Origin: Skermanella rosea
GTDB taxonomy: Bacteria; Pseudomonadota; Alphaproteobacteria; Azospirillales; Azospirillaceae
Direction: 5' to 3'
NCBI RefSeq assembly: GCF_016806835.2
Contig: NZ_CP086111.1
Coordinates: forward strand, 1 to 64,000
Length of the DNA: 64,000 bases
Program-made: the position numbers and the translations under genes
The notes under the pieces: model-generated
Database searches by the model: none
Told to the model about the DNA's origin: nothing
The model's input: the letters and a program-made list of their open reading frames with translations, nothing else
Part shown: positions 12,378 to 21,241 of the stretch, piece by piece
Layout: every line of letters begins with the position of its first letter
Position numbering within the stretch: the first letter of the stretch is position 1

Positions 12378-13520
12378 ATGAGCTGGTCAATCCCCATCGG
12401 GACCGTCAAGGGCACGGTCATCCGGATCCACGTCACCTTTCTTCTCTTCCTCGTCTGGATCGGCGCGATGCATTACGCCCAGGGCGGCGGGCCGGCGGCG
12501 CTGGAAGGCGTCGTCTTCATCGTGCTGCTGTTCGCCTGCGTGCTGCTGCACGAGTTCGGGCACGTCTTCGCGGCGCGGCGCTACGGGGTGCAGACGCCTG
12601 ACATCACCCTGCTGCCGATCGGCGGCGTGGCGCGGCTCGAGCGCATCCCCGAGAAGCCGTCGCAGGAGCTGGTGATCGCGCTGGCCGGTCCTGCCGTCAA
12701 CGTCGTGATCGCCGCCGCCCTCTACGTGGCGCTCCTGGCCGGCGGGTTCCCGCTGTCGGTCGGCCTGCCCGCCGACGGGTCGGAGGTCCAGAACCCCGGC
12801 GTCAGCATGCTGGCCCGGCTCGCCTGGGTGAACGTGTTCCTGGTGCTGTTCAACCTGATCCCCGCCTTTCCCATGGACGGCGGCCGGGTCCTGCGGGCCT
12901 TCCTGGCCCAGCGCATGGGCTATGGGCGCGGCACGGCGGTGGCCGCCACGATCGGGCAGGGCGTCGCCTTCGTGTTCGGCCTGCTGGGCCTGTTCGGCAA
13001 TCCCCTGCTGCTGTTCATCGCGCTGTTCGTCTATCTCGCCGCCTCGTCGGAAGCCCACGCGGTGCAGATCCGCGAGGTCTCCCGCGGGGTCATGGCCGGC
13101 GACGCCATGATCACCCAGTTCGAAAGCCTGTCCCCCGCCAGCGTCGTCGAGGACGCCGTGCAGTGCCTGATCCACACCACGCAGCACGAATTCCCCATCG
13201 TGGACGGCTCCGGCCGGCTGCGCGGGGTGCTGACCCGCGACGACATGATCCGGGCGCTGCGGGACCGCGGTCCCGACACGCCCGTGCTGGAGGTGATGCG
13301 CACCGACATCCCGGTGATCGGCCAGCGCCAGAACCTGGAGGAGGCCCTGCGCCTGATGCAGGAGAACCGCCTTCCCGCCGTCGGCATCAACGACGCCACC
13401 GGACGCCTGGTCGGGCTGATCACCCCGGAGAATGTCGGCGAGATGATGATGGTCGAGGCCGCCCGCCCCAAGGGCGGCCCCCGCGCTCCCCGGACTTCGG
13501 CGCCGCTTCCCGGCCGGTAA
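12378..13520 (+). CDS. Site-2 protease family (M50) membrane metallopeptidase with two CBS domains
   Basis: This 380-residue protein is an intramembrane zinc protease of the SpoIVFB-like branch. The zinc motif H58-E59-F-G-H62 lies in a membrane helix, and the third ligand is in the PMDGGR motif (D167). About five to six hydrophobic segments fill residues 15-220. Two CBS domains follow (about 235-290 and 300-360; HEFPIVDGSGRLRGVLTRDDM and LPAVGINDATGRLVGLITPEN), which usually bind adenine nucleotides and gate activity. The ATG at 12378 is preceded by GAGGG. The substrate is unknown. It stands alone with no recognised partner gene. Confidence 0.9.
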   Translation: MSWSIPIGTVKGTVIRIHVTFLLFLVWIGAMHYAQGGGPAALEGVVFIVLLFACVLLHEFGHVFAARRYGVQTPDITLLPIGGVARLERIPEKPSQELVIALAGPAVNVVIAAALYVALLAGGFPLSVGLPADGSEVQNPGVSMLARLAWVNVFLVLFNLIPAFPMDGGRVLRAFLAQRMGYGRGTAVAATIGQGVAFVFGLLGLFGNPLLLFIALFVYLAASSEAHAVQIREVSRGVMAGDAMITQFESLSPASVVEDAVQCLIHTTQHEFPIVDGSGRLRGVLTRDDMIRALRDRGPDTPVLEVMRTDIPVIGQRQNLEEALRLMQENRLPAVGINDATGRLVGLITPENVGEMMMVEAARPKGGPRAPRTSAPLPGR

Positions 13521-13554
13521 CCGGCCTGCGCAGCGGCGGCGTCCCGCCGCCCAA

Positions 13555-13573
13555 GGTGCGCGTGACGCGCACC
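13555..13573. repeat. 19-base near-perfect palindrome in the intergenic region
   Basis: GGTGCGCGT and ACGCGCACC flank a single central base. A second short hairpin (GCGGCG...CGCCGC) lies just before it at about 13533-13550. This could be a terminator for the protease gene or a dispersed palindromic repeat. There is no T run. Confidence 0.45.
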
Positions 13574-13668
13574 CTCCCAGGGATCACGCCTGCCGATCTT
13601 AAGATTGAATTCCTGAAAAAGAAAGGATAAAACACCTACAACCAGTCCCCCGTCCGGAGAGCCCCGCC

Positions 13669-14466
13669 ATGCCCGAGAACGTCTCCCAGCTCCCCCGCCG
13701 CCGCGAAGCCTTCGCCCGCCACGTCGCGGCCGGCCGCAGCCTGGCGGAGGCGGCGCGGCTCTCCGGCTATGCCCATGACAGCGCGCGCCAGACCGGTTCG
13801 CGCCTGATGAAGGAAGGGGAGGTCGCCGCCCGGGTGGCCCAGCTCGCCGCCGAGGAGGACCGCCGCCAGCGGGAGGAAACCGACGAGCTGGTCGGCATCC
13901 TCAAGCGCGTGATGCTCGACGCGGTGGAACGCCACCGCCACTCCGCGGCCCTGCGCGCCGTGGATCAGATCGCCCGGTTCCGCGGCCTCGCCGTCGCCAA
14001 GCCGGCGGCGCGCGGGTCCGCCGCCCGTGCCGGGGATGGCGACGGCCACGCTCCCGCCCCCACAAACACGGAGGAATCCGACGGACCTCCCGGCGACGTC
14101 GATAATTTCAGCAACATCCTGTTCGACCCGCCGATGCCGCCGGAATCCATCCCTCCGGTCGAGGCCGCCCCCGTCCCCCCGGACCCGAAGAAGGAGGAGA
14201 GCAAGGCCCGCGAGGCGAAGGCGGAGCGGCGGTCCCTGTGCCGGGACCTGATCGTGAGGCACCACCCCCAATTGATCCCGCGCATCCGGGACGGTGAGGA
14301 GCCCGAAGCGTTCTTCGACGCGGACTATCGGCTGCTGCCCGCCGACCGGTGGCCCGAGGATCGCCTTCGGCTGCGCGAACCGGCCCCGGCCTCCGCGGTT
14401 TCGGCCCCTGCTCCGGCCCAGGCTCCGGCTTCCCGGGCTCCGACCTCCCCTGTCCGGGGTCGATGA
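13669..14466 (+). CDS. Terminase-small-subunit-like protein, stand-alone
   Basis: The N-terminal 120 residues resemble phage terminase small subunits. They carry a helix-turn-helix-like stretch (GRSLAEAARLSGYAHDSARQTGSRLM) followed by an amphipathic helical region. Small terminases recognise phage DNA for packaging. The rest (about 120-265) is Pro/Ala-rich and disordered, with a short conserved-looking block (LCRDLIVRHHPQLIPRIRDGEEPEAF). No large terminase, portal or capsid gene is nearby, so this is either a phage remnant or a domesticated DNA-binding protein. The ATG at 13669 has CGGAGAG upstream. The specific role is unknown. Confidence 0.6.
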   Translation: MPENVSQLPRRREAFARHVAAGRSLAEAARLSGYAHDSARQTGSRLMKEGEVAARVAQLAAEEDRRQREETDELVGILKRVMLDAVERHRHSAALRAVDQIARFRGLAVAKPAARGSAARAGDGDGHAPAPTNTEESDGPPGDVDNFSNILFDPPMPPESIPPVEAAPVPPDPKKEESKAREAKAERRSLCRDLIVRHHPQLIPRIRDGEEPEAFFDADYRLLPADRWPEDRLRLREPAPASAVSAPAPAQAPASRAPTSPVRGR

Positions 14467-14573
14467 TGACGAATCATGACATTCCCTGCCCCGGAACGCC
14501 GCCGCTCTCGAACAACCCTGACCGCGCTCCTGTTGAGCGGCATCCCGTCAACGGGTACCTTGTCACACCGTCC

Positions 14574-14609
14574 GGATCGGCGGCATTCGCCGACATGAGC
14601 CGCCGATCC
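14574..14609 (+). promoter_or_regulatory. 11-bp inverted repeat in the leader of the hydratase operon
   Basis: GGATCGGCGGC (14574-14584) pairs perfectly with GCCGCCGATCC (14599-14609) around a 14-base loop, ending 82 bases before the hydratase start. It may be an operator, a leader structure, or a terminator for the upstream gene; no T run follows. Confidence 0.4.
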
Positions 14610-14691
14610 CGATGGCAAGGATGACAAGCTCCCGGCCGTGGCGGCACGGCACGGGGCATGCCATGGACAGGCCGCCAGGAAGGGACATGCC

Positions 14692-15501
14692 TTGACCACC
14701 GACATCAACGATCGGGTACTGCTCGACATCGCGGGGGGCGTCGCGACGCTGACGCTCAACCGGCCGGGCGCGCTCAACGCCCTCGACACCAAGCTTGCCG
14801 AGGGGCTGTCGGCCGGCCTGTCCCGCTGCGAGGAGGACGACGCGGTCCGCGCGGTGGTGATCCGCGGCGCCGGCGACAATTTCATGGCCGGCGGCGATAT
14901 CAAGATGTTCTCCGCCCTGCTGGCGGAATCCAGCGGCGCCCGGCGCAGCTATTTCGAGCGACTGATCCACCAGGTCCACGAATCCATCGTCATCCTGCGG
15001 CGCATGCCCAAGCCGGTCGTCGCCAGCGTGCGCGGCGCCACCGCCGGTTTCGGCGTCAGCCTCGTGCTGGCCTGCGACCTCGCCATCGCGGCCGACGACG
15101 CCGTCTTCACGCTGGCCTATTGCCATATCGGCGTCAGCCCGGACGGCGGCTCGACCTTCCACCTGGCCCGCGCCGTCGGCATGAAGAAGGCGATGGAGAT
15201 CGCGCTGCTGGGCGATCGCTTCAGCGCCACCGACGCCGAAAGCCTCGGCCTGATCAACCGCGCCGTCACCTCCGCCAACCTGGAGGACGAGACCGCCAAG
15301 CTCGCCAACCGGCTCGCGGCCGGCCCGACCGCGGCCTATGGGCGGACCAAGCAGCTGCTCAACGCGTCGCTCAACACGACCCTGGAAACCCAGCTCCAGG
15401 CGGAAGCCGAGCGGTTCGCCGCCAGCGCCGTGACCTCCGACTTCGCGGAGGGCGTCACCGCCTTCCTGGAGAAGCGCAAGCCCTCCTTCACCGGCAAATA
15501 A
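14692..15501 (+). CDS. Enoyl-CoA hydratase/isomerase (crotonase) family protein
   Basis: Crotonases hydrate or isomerise acyl-CoA thioesters. The 269-residue product has the expected oxyanion-hole regions (MAGGDIKMFS and GATAGFGVSLVLACDLAIAADDA) and the C-terminal helical region (AEGVTAFLEKRKPSF). The acid/base Glu of true hydratases at the position before GVSP is not obvious here, so isomerase or another crotonase activity is possible. The start is a TTG at 14692, with AGGAAGGGA 6 bases upstream; an earlier in-frame start would add a poorly conserved leader. It is followed after 41 bases by a dehydrogenase gene, which suggests a fatty-acid or acyl-CoA breakdown operon. Confidence 0.88.
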   Translation: MTTDINDRVLLDIAGGVATLTLNRPGALNALDTKLAEGLSAGLSRCEEDDAVRAVVIRGAGDNFMAGGDIKMFSALLAESSGARRSYFERLIHQVHESIVILRRMPKPVVASVRGATAGFGVSLVLACDLAIAADDAVFTLAYCHIGVSPDGGSTFHLARAVGMKKAMEIALLGDRFSATDAESLGLINRAVTSANLEDETAKLANRLAAGPTAAYGRTKQLLNASLNTTLETQLQAEAERFAASAVTSDFAEGVTAFLEKRKPSFTGK

Positions 15502-15542
15502 TCACAAGAACCAGTCGCACCGCGATTTCGGAGGAAACGACC

Positions 15543-16376
15543 ATGGCACCCGCCGGCACCGGCACCCTTTCGGGCAAGACCCTGTTCATCACCGGCGCCA
15601 GCCGCGGCATCGGCAAGGCCATAGCCCTGCGCGCGGCGCGCGACGGCGCCAACATCGTCATCGCCGCCAAGACGACCGAGGCCCACCCCAAGCTTCCCGG
15701 CACCATCCACAGCGCGGCGGAGGAGATCGAGGCCGCCGGCGGCAAGGCGCTGGCCGTCCAGGTCGATATCCGCGACGAGGCCCAGATCGCCGCCGGCGTC
15801 GCCCAAGCGGTGGAGACGTTCGGCGGGATCGACATCCTGGTCAACAACGCCAGCGCCATCAGCCTGACCGGCACGCTGGAAACGCCGATGAAGCGCTTCG
15901 ACCTCATGATGGGCGTCAACGCGCGCGGCACCTTTGCCACCTCCCAGGCCTGCATCCCGCATCTCAGCAAGGCCGCCAATCCCCATGTCCTGATGCTGTC
16001 GCCGCCGCTCGCGATGAATCCCAAGTGGTTCAAGGACCACACGGCCTACACCATGGCGAAATACGGCATGAGCATGTGCGTTCTGGGCATGAGCGCCGAG
16101 TTCCGGGACGCCGGCATTGCCGTCAACGCCTTGTGGCCGCGCACCCTGATCGCGACCGCCGCCCTCGCCATGATCCCCGGCGTCGATCCCGGGACCGGCC
16201 GCAAGCCGGAGATCGTCGCCGACGCGGCCCACGCCATCCTGTGCCGCGACAGCCGGAGCTGCACCGGCAATTTCTTCATCGACGACGAGGTGTTGAGGGA
16301 GGAAGGAATCACCGACTTCGCCCCCTATGCCGTCGATCCGTCGAAACCCCTGATGTCCGACCTTTTCCTGGACTGA
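15543..16376 (+). CDS. SDR family oxidoreductase, HSDL2-like
   Basis: This 277-residue short-chain dehydrogenase has the nucleotide motif TGASRGIGKAIA and the NNAS motif (VNNASAISL). A YTMAKYG motif supplies the catalytic Tyr and Lys. The long insert after strand 2 (KTTEAHPKLPGTIHSAAEEIE) and the tail resemble the hydroxysteroid dehydrogenase-like 2 group, proposed to act on lipid-derived substrates. A strong GGAGGAAA site lies 6 bases before the ATG. It shares an operon with the upstream hydratase and the downstream binding protein. The physiological substrate is unknown. Confidence 0.88.
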   Translation: MAPAGTGTLSGKTLFITGASRGIGKAIALRAARDGANIVIAAKTTEAHPKLPGTIHSAAEEIEAAGGKALAVQVDIRDEAQIAAGVAQAVETFGGIDILVNNASAISLTGTLETPMKRFDLMMGVNARGTFATSQACIPHLSKAANPHVLMLSPPLAMNPKWFKDHTAYTMAKYGMSMCVLGMSAEFRDAGIAVNALWPRTLIATAALAMIPGVDPGTGRKPEIVADAAHAILCRDSRSCTGNFFIDDEVLREEGITDFAPYAVDPSKPLMSDLFLD

Positions 16377-16413
16377 TCCGGGAACACATAGGACGACAGG
16401 GAGGAAGAAACGA

Positions 16414-17613
16414 ATGAAACTGTCCAGAACCATCCGGGCCGCCTGCATCGCGGCCGCCGCAGGCGCCGTCGTCGCGGTCGCCGCCGTCCCCGCCCGTGCC
16501 GTCGAGGTGACCATCGGTTATCTCGGCCAACAGGAACCCCCGCGCGAGCCGCTGTCCTTCGTCGAGCCGATCCTGGAGGACGAGGGTATCCAGGGCGCCC
16601 AGCTCGGGCTGAAGGACAACGCGACCACCGGCCGGCTGCTCGGCCAGGACTTCAAGCTGGACGAGGCGATCGTGCCGGAGGACGGCGACCCCGCTGCCGC
16701 CGCGCGCGAGATGCTGGGGCGCGGCGTCAGGCTGATCGTCTCCGACCTGCCGGCCCAGGCCCTGCTCGCCATCGCCGACCTGCCGGAAGCCGGCGACGCC
16801 CTGATCCTGAATGCCCGCGCGCGCGACGACAGCCTGCGCCGCGACCAGTGCCGCGCCAATGTCCTGCACACCATCCCCAGCCGGGCCATGCTGGCCGACG
16901 CCCTCGGCCAATACCTCGTGTTCAAGCGCTGGACCCGCTGGTTCCTGGTCGAGGGGCCGGGCGAGGGCGACAAGAAGCTGGCCGAGGCGATCCGCAGGAC
17001 CGCCAAGCGCTACAACACCCGAATCGTGGTGGACAAACCCTGGACCTTCGAGACCGGCAACCGCCGCACCGACAGCGGCGCCGTCAACGAGCGCGACGCC
17101 ATCCAGGGTTTCACCCAGGTGGACGACTACGACATCCTGATCGTCGCCGACGAGGGGGACCAGTTCGGCGAATATCTGGTTCACCGCACCGCCCGCCCGC
17201 GCCCGGTCGCCGGAACACAGGGGCTGGTGCCCACCGCCTGGTCGCGGGTGACGGAGAACTGGGGCGCCACCCAGCTCCAGCGCCGGTTCGAGCGTCAGGC
17301 CGGCCGCAGCATGACCGAACGCGACCACACCGCCTGGCTGGCGGTCCGCACCATCGGCGAGGCCGCGACCCGGACCAACTCGGCCGATCCCAAGACGATC
17401 GAGGGCTTCATCCGCAGCCCCGACTTCGCGCTGGGCGGCTTCAAGGGCCAGCCGCTCAGCTTCCGCCCGTGGGACGGCCAGATGCGCCAGCCGATCCTGC
17501 TGGTCAACCCGCGCATGCTGGTCTCCGTTTCCCCCCAGGAAGGCTTCCTGCACCAGGTGACGGAACTGGACAGCCTGGGCGACGACCGGCCGGAGACCCG
17601 GTGCCGGTTCTGA
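16414..17613 (+). CDS. Periplasmic binding protein of ABC transporter, PQQ-alcohol-oxidation-associated type
   Basis: The 399-residue product starts with a signal peptide (RTIRAACIAAAAGAVVAVAAVPARA). The type I periplasmic-binding fold of branched-chain amino acid/urea transporters follows (VEVTIGYLGQQEPPREPLSFVEP). The overall sequence recalls the binding-protein family linked to PQQ-dependent alcohol oxidation (TIGR03863), but no PQQ or permease gene is in view, so the assignment is moderate. GGGAGGAAGAAA precedes the ATG. It follows the SDR gene by 37 bases and is probably cotranscribed. Ligand unknown. Confidence 0.65.
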   Translation: MKLSRTIRAACIAAAAGAVVAVAAVPARAVEVTIGYLGQQEPPREPLSFVEPILEDEGIQGAQLGLKDNATTGRLLGQDFKLDEAIVPEDGDPAAAAREMLGRGVRLIVSDLPAQALLAIADLPEAGDALILNARARDDSLRRDQCRANVLHTIPSRAMLADALGQYLVFKRWTRWFLVEGPGEGDKKLAEAIRRTAKRYNTRIVVDKPWTFETGNRRTDSGAVNERDAIQGFTQVDDYDILIVADEGDQFGEYLVHRTARPRPVAGTQGLVPTAWSRVTENWGATQLQRRFERQAGRSMTERDHTAWLAVRTIGEAATRTNSADPKTIEGFIRSPDFALGGFKGQPLSFRPWDGQMRQPILLVNPRMLVSVSPQEGFLHQVTELDSLGDDRPETRCRF

Positions 17614-17644
17614 TTGAACTTGGCACCGACGAGGGGAACCGGGG

Positions 17645-19534
17645 TCAGGGCGCCCGCTCCCCCGTCCCGGCGATCACGCGGCGGTCGTCCTGGCGCCGCG
17701 TGAAGCCGGCGGCGTCCAGGTGTTCCAGCAGCGGGATGCTGAACTTCCGCGAGATGCCGAGCAACCGGCCCAGGTCGGCGACCAGGAAGCCGCCGGCCCG
17801 GTCGGCAAGATGGATCGCCATGATCCGCTTCGCCTTGGCGACCGCGTCGCGGTGGAACAGGATGTCGCGCTTCTGCACCCGGTCGGTGGTCCGGACCAGC
17901 GTCCCGGTGCGGACCAGATAGCGCACCGCCTGGAACCGGGCCTTGTCCGACCCGACCACGGCGGCGAGGTCCGGCGGCGTCAGCCCGCCCTCCCGGAAGG
18001 GCGTCTCGACCGCCGCGATGACGCTCCGGTCCCGTTCCGACATCAGGGCCGCCGGGTTGAAATCCCGGTGGCGCAGCCGCCCCCCGTCATTGACCAGGAT
18101 GCCCCGGCGGACAAGGCCGGCGGCCAGGGCGGCGGCAGTGCGCTCCAGCCTCTCCCGGGGCAGGCCCGGCTCGGTCGGGTGGCGGCGGTGATGCTCCTCG
18201 ACCAGCGCCAGAAGGCGGCATTCCTGGTCGCGCAGCACCTCCGCCAGGAGCACGGTGTCCTCGCCCAGAAACTCGGCCCCCGCATCCGGCAGGATGCCGC
18301 ACAGCATTTCACGTGAAACCGCCAGCAGCCGGCACAGCTCCGCGACCGCGCTCCCCTCGGCGCCGGCGGCTCGAAGCCGGGCCGCGACCACGGCGGCCGG
18401 CGCCCCGGTCGCCAGCACGCTGAGGAACTCCAGCGCGGCGGCGTCATGGCGCCGACGCCTTCGGGACGCCGGGTCGAGGATCCGCCCGCCGCCGACCGTG
18501 GACGGCGGCGATGGCGTGCGGAGGATGAAGGGTTCGCCGGCCGGCACCGCGACCGGCTCGCCGGCCTGGAGCTGGACCGGGGCGCGGTCCCCCGGCTCCA
18601 GCCGGTCCCGGTCCAGCAGCCGCACCCGTGCCGACGTCTCCGTGGTGCCGACCAGCAGGCGGACCACCGACCCGCTCCCAAGATCCCGGCCGGCGGAGGG
18701 CAGCAGCCGCAAATCCGCGTCGAGCCAGACGGAGGGGACCAGCAGGCCGGGCGTCGCCAACGCGTCGCCCCGCGTCAGGTCGGACAGCTCGACCCCGCGC
18801 AGGTTGACGGCGGTGCGCCGCCCGGCCCCGGCGGTCTCGACCGCTCGGCCATGGATCTGGAGGCTGCGGACCCGCGCGCTCCGCCCGCCCGGCTGGATCT
18901 CCACCGCGTCGCCGACCCGCAGCGCGCCGCGCCGGAGCGTGCCCGTCGCGACCGTCCCGAAACCGGCCACCGCGAACACCCGGTCGGCCGGCAGGAAGAA
19001 GACCCCGGCATCCGCCCCGGTCCCGGCCTCGCGGGGCAGGGTTGCCAGCACCTCGCGCAGCCGGTCCAGGCCGGCCCCCGTCACGGCGGAGGTCGGGACC
19101 GCCGTGACCTCCGCGATGCCCGCGGCCCGCGCCAGCTCGCAGGCGGCCCGTCCGGCGGCCTCGGCCCGTCCGGCATCCACCAGGTCGCACTTGGCGACCG
19201 CGACGATGCCCCGCTTCACGCCGATCAGCCCGGCGATCTCCACATGCTCCACGGTCTGCGGCTTGATCCCCTCGTTCGCCGCGACCACCAGCAGGACCGC
19301 GTCGATGCCGGTGGCGCCGGAGATCATGGTGCGGACGAAGCGTTCGTGGCCGGGCATGTCGATCAGGTCGATCTCGCCGTCCGGCACCGCCAGATGGGCG
19401 AAGCCCAGCGCGATGGAGATGCCGCGCCGCTTCTCCTCCTCCAGCCGGTCCGTGTCGATCCCGGTCAGCGCCCTGACCAGGGCCGTCTTGCCGTGGTCCA
19501 CATGGCCGATCACCCCGACCAGTGCGCTCCTCAT
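17645..19534 (-). CDS. selB: Selenocysteine-specific translation elongation factor SelB
   Basis: SelB carries Sec-tRNA to UGA codons followed by a SECIS hairpin. The 629-residue product has a GTPase domain (GHVDHGKT near residues 9-16, DMPGHERFVRTM, and an AKCD form of the guanine-specificity motif). Domains II and III follow, then winged-helix repeats at the C-terminus (GLTPPDLAAVVGSDKARFQAVRYLVRTGTLV, and LADLGRLLGISRKFSIPLLEHLDAAG), which bind SECIS RNA. The ATG at 19534 overlaps the selA stop by 4 bases, so the two genes are translationally coupled. No selenoprotein or tRNA-Sec gene was recognised nearby. Confidence 0.96.
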   Translation of the reverse strand: MRSALVGVIGHVDHGKTALVRALTGIDTDRLEEEKRRGISIALGFAHLAVPDGEIDLIDMPGHERFVRTMISGATGIDAVLLVVAANEGIKPQTVEHVEIAGLIGVKRGIVAVAKCDLVDAGRAEAAGRAACELARAAGIAEVTAVPTSAVTGAGLDRLREVLATLPREAGTGADAGVFFLPADRVFAVAGFGTVATGTLRRGALRVGDAVEIQPGGRSARVRSLQIHGRAVETAGAGRRTAVNLRGVELSDLTRGDALATPGLLVPSVWLDADLRLLPSAGRDLGSGSVVRLLVGTTETSARVRLLDRDRLEPGDRAPVQLQAGEPVAVPAGEPFILRTPSPPSTVGGGRILDPASRRRRRHDAAALEFLSVLATGAPAAVVAARLRAAGAEGSAVAELCRLLAVSREMLCGILPDAGAEFLGEDTVLLAEVLRDQECRLLALVEEHHRRHPTEPGLPRERLERTAAALAAGLVRRGILVNDGGRLRHRDFNPAALMSERDRSVIAAVETPFREGGLTPPDLAAVVGSDKARFQAVRYLVRTGTLVRTTDRVQKRDILFHRDAVAKAKRIMAIHLADRAGGFLVADLGRLLGISRKFSIPLLEHLDAAGFTRRQDDRRVIAGTGERAP

Positions 19535-20973
19535 GGGGCCGGGACTCCCTGGACCGCTGCCCGGACCGCCCCCCGGATTGCTGTCGCGATCACCGGCAGG
19601 TCCGCGTCGGCCAGCGTCCTCATGTCCAGGACGAACCGGTCCGCGGCGATCCTGCCGACCACCGCCGGCCGGTGCAGCCTCAGCCGCCGCGCCAGCTCCG
19701 CCGTGCCCAGTCCCGCCGCCCGAAGCGTCACCAGCCGGGTCGGCAGCGCCGTCTCCGGCAGGGAGCCGCCGCCGGAATAGCTCTTGCCCTCGGCGCCCGC
19801 GACCTCCAGCCCGTCGATGCCGGCCAGCAGTTCCGCCAGCCGGCCGGCCCGCTCCTCCAGCCGGTGCAGGGGAGTTGCCAGCATGGCGAGCACCGGCACG
19901 GCAGCCACCACCCTCGCCGGGTCCAGGTACAGCTTCAGCGTGGCTTCCAGCGCCGCCAGCGACAGCTTGTCGATCCGGACCGCCCGCAGCAGTGGATGCT
20001 TCTTTAACTGGACAACCAGGTCGCGACGGCCTACTATGATGCCAGCCTGCGGACCCCCCAGCAACTTGTCCGCGCTGAACATCACCAGATCGATACCCGA
20101 TGCGACGCTTTCCCTCACGGTCGGTTCGTGGGGCAGGCCGATGTCGCGCAGGTCGAACAGGGTGCCGCTTCCCAGATCCTCCATCACCACCAGCCCGCGC
20201 CGCCGGCCCAGGTCCGCCAGCTCGGCAAGGTCGGGTGCGCTGGTGAAGCCGACGATGCGGTAATTGCTCTGGTGGACCTTCAGGACCACCCGGGTCTCCG
20301 GCGTGATCGCCGCCTCGTAGTCGGACGCCCGGGTCTTGTTGGTGGTCCCGACCTCGACCAGCCGGGCGCCGCCCTGGCGGATCACGTCGGGCACCCGGAA
20401 GGAACCGCCGATCTCCACCAGCTCGGAGCGGGAGACCAGGGCCTCGCCGCCCCCGGCCACGGCGCTCAGCGCCAGCAGCACGGCGGCGGCATTGTTGTTG
20501 ACCACCAGGGCCGCCTCCGCCCCGGTAAGCCGGCACAGCAGGCCGGTGACGGCGGCGTAGCGCGATCCGCGGGTGCCGCTCTCCAGGTCGAATTCCAGGT
20601 TCGTGTAGCCGGCGGCGACGTCGGCGACCGCCGTAACCGCCGGTTCCGCCAGGGGGGCGCGGCCCAGGTTGGTGTGGATCACGATACCGGTGCCGTTGAT
20701 CACCCGGCGCATCCGGTCATGGCGCAGCGGTTCCAGCGCCGACCGGACCGAGTCGAAGAAGCTGTCCGCGGGAAAACTCTCGAAGCACGCGGCCCCGTCC
20801 AGCACGGCGCGGCGCAGCGCATCGAGCGCGCCGCGGACCGCCTCGGTCACCAGCACGCGCGGGAACTCCGCCAGGAGGGCGGCGGCCTCGGTGCTCTCCA
20901 GCAGCTTCTGGACCTGGGGAAGGGCGCGGAGAGCCGCCGGGGCGGCAGGGGAAGAGGACGGAACGACATGCAT
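19531..20973 (-). CDS. selA: L-seryl-tRNA(Sec) selenium transferase SelA
   Basis: SelA is a PLP enzyme that converts Ser-tRNA(Sec) to Sec-tRNA(Sec) using selenophosphate. The product is 480 residues if it begins at the ATG at 20973 (MHVVPSSSP); an upstream in-frame ATG at 21018 would add 15 poorly conserved residues. Typical blocks are NGTGIVIHTNLGRAPL, VNNNAAAVLLAL, KVHQSNYRIVGF and MFSADKLLGGPQAG, where K303 should bind PLP. It is first in the selA-selB operon, with an ATGA overlap to selB. Confidence 0.97.
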   Translation of the reverse strand: MHVVPSSSPAAPAALRALPQVQKLLESTEAAALLAEFPRVLVTEAVRGALDALRRAVLDGAACFESFPADSFFDSVRSALEPLRHDRMRRVINGTGIVIHTNLGRAPLAEPAVTAVADVAAGYTNLEFDLESGTRGSRYAAVTGLLCRLTGAEAALVVNNNAAAVLLALSAVAGGGEALVSRSELVEIGGSFRVPDVIRQGGARLVEVGTTNKTRASDYEAAITPETRVVLKVHQSNYRIVGFTSAPDLAELADLGRRRGLVVMEDLGSGTLFDLRDIGLPHEPTVRESVASGIDLVMFSADKLLGGPQAGIIVGRRDLVVQLKKHPLLRAVRIDKLSLAALEATLKLYLDPARVVAAVPVLAMLATPLHRLEERAGRLAELLAGIDGLEVAGAEGKSYSGGGSLPETALPTRLVTLRAAGLGTAELARRLRLHRPAVVGRIAADRFVLDMRTLADADLPVIATAIRGAVRAAVQGVPAP

Positions 20974-21192
20974 GACTTCGGATGTGGAGTCCGCCGCCCC
21001 GCGACCCACCCCATCCAATCGTCCTACCCCGACCGGACCCCCGCCGGAGTACGGACCGTTGTGTCCTTGGCGGAGAGAACGATGTCAGGATTCCGCATGA
21101 TCGCCGCGAGGGCGATCGCGGTCTTGTCACTCCCCATCTCCGCTGCTCCATCCCATGCCGAAGGAGGTATCCACTTAATCTTCGTAACGGAA

Positions 21193-21212
21193 TACATAAA
21201 ATTACATAAAAT
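21193..21212 (+). repeat. Tandem 10-base AT-rich repeat upstream of small membrane protein gene
   Basis: TACATAAAAT occurs twice head to tail in an unusually AT-rich stretch (about 21170-21235) between selA and a 56-residue ORF. It probably contributes to a promoter; the 10-base spacing equals about one helical turn. Confidence 0.5.
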
Positions 21213-21241
21213 ATGCCGATACTTCAGTCGAGGGCTTTGGG

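Noticed and set aside
14658-15542. Apparent N-terminal extension of the SDR protein by about 295 residues
   Set aside because: The frame overlaps the hydratase gene in another reading frame. The extension is Arg/Ala/Gly-rich and non-conserved, and ATG 15543 has a strong ribosome site.
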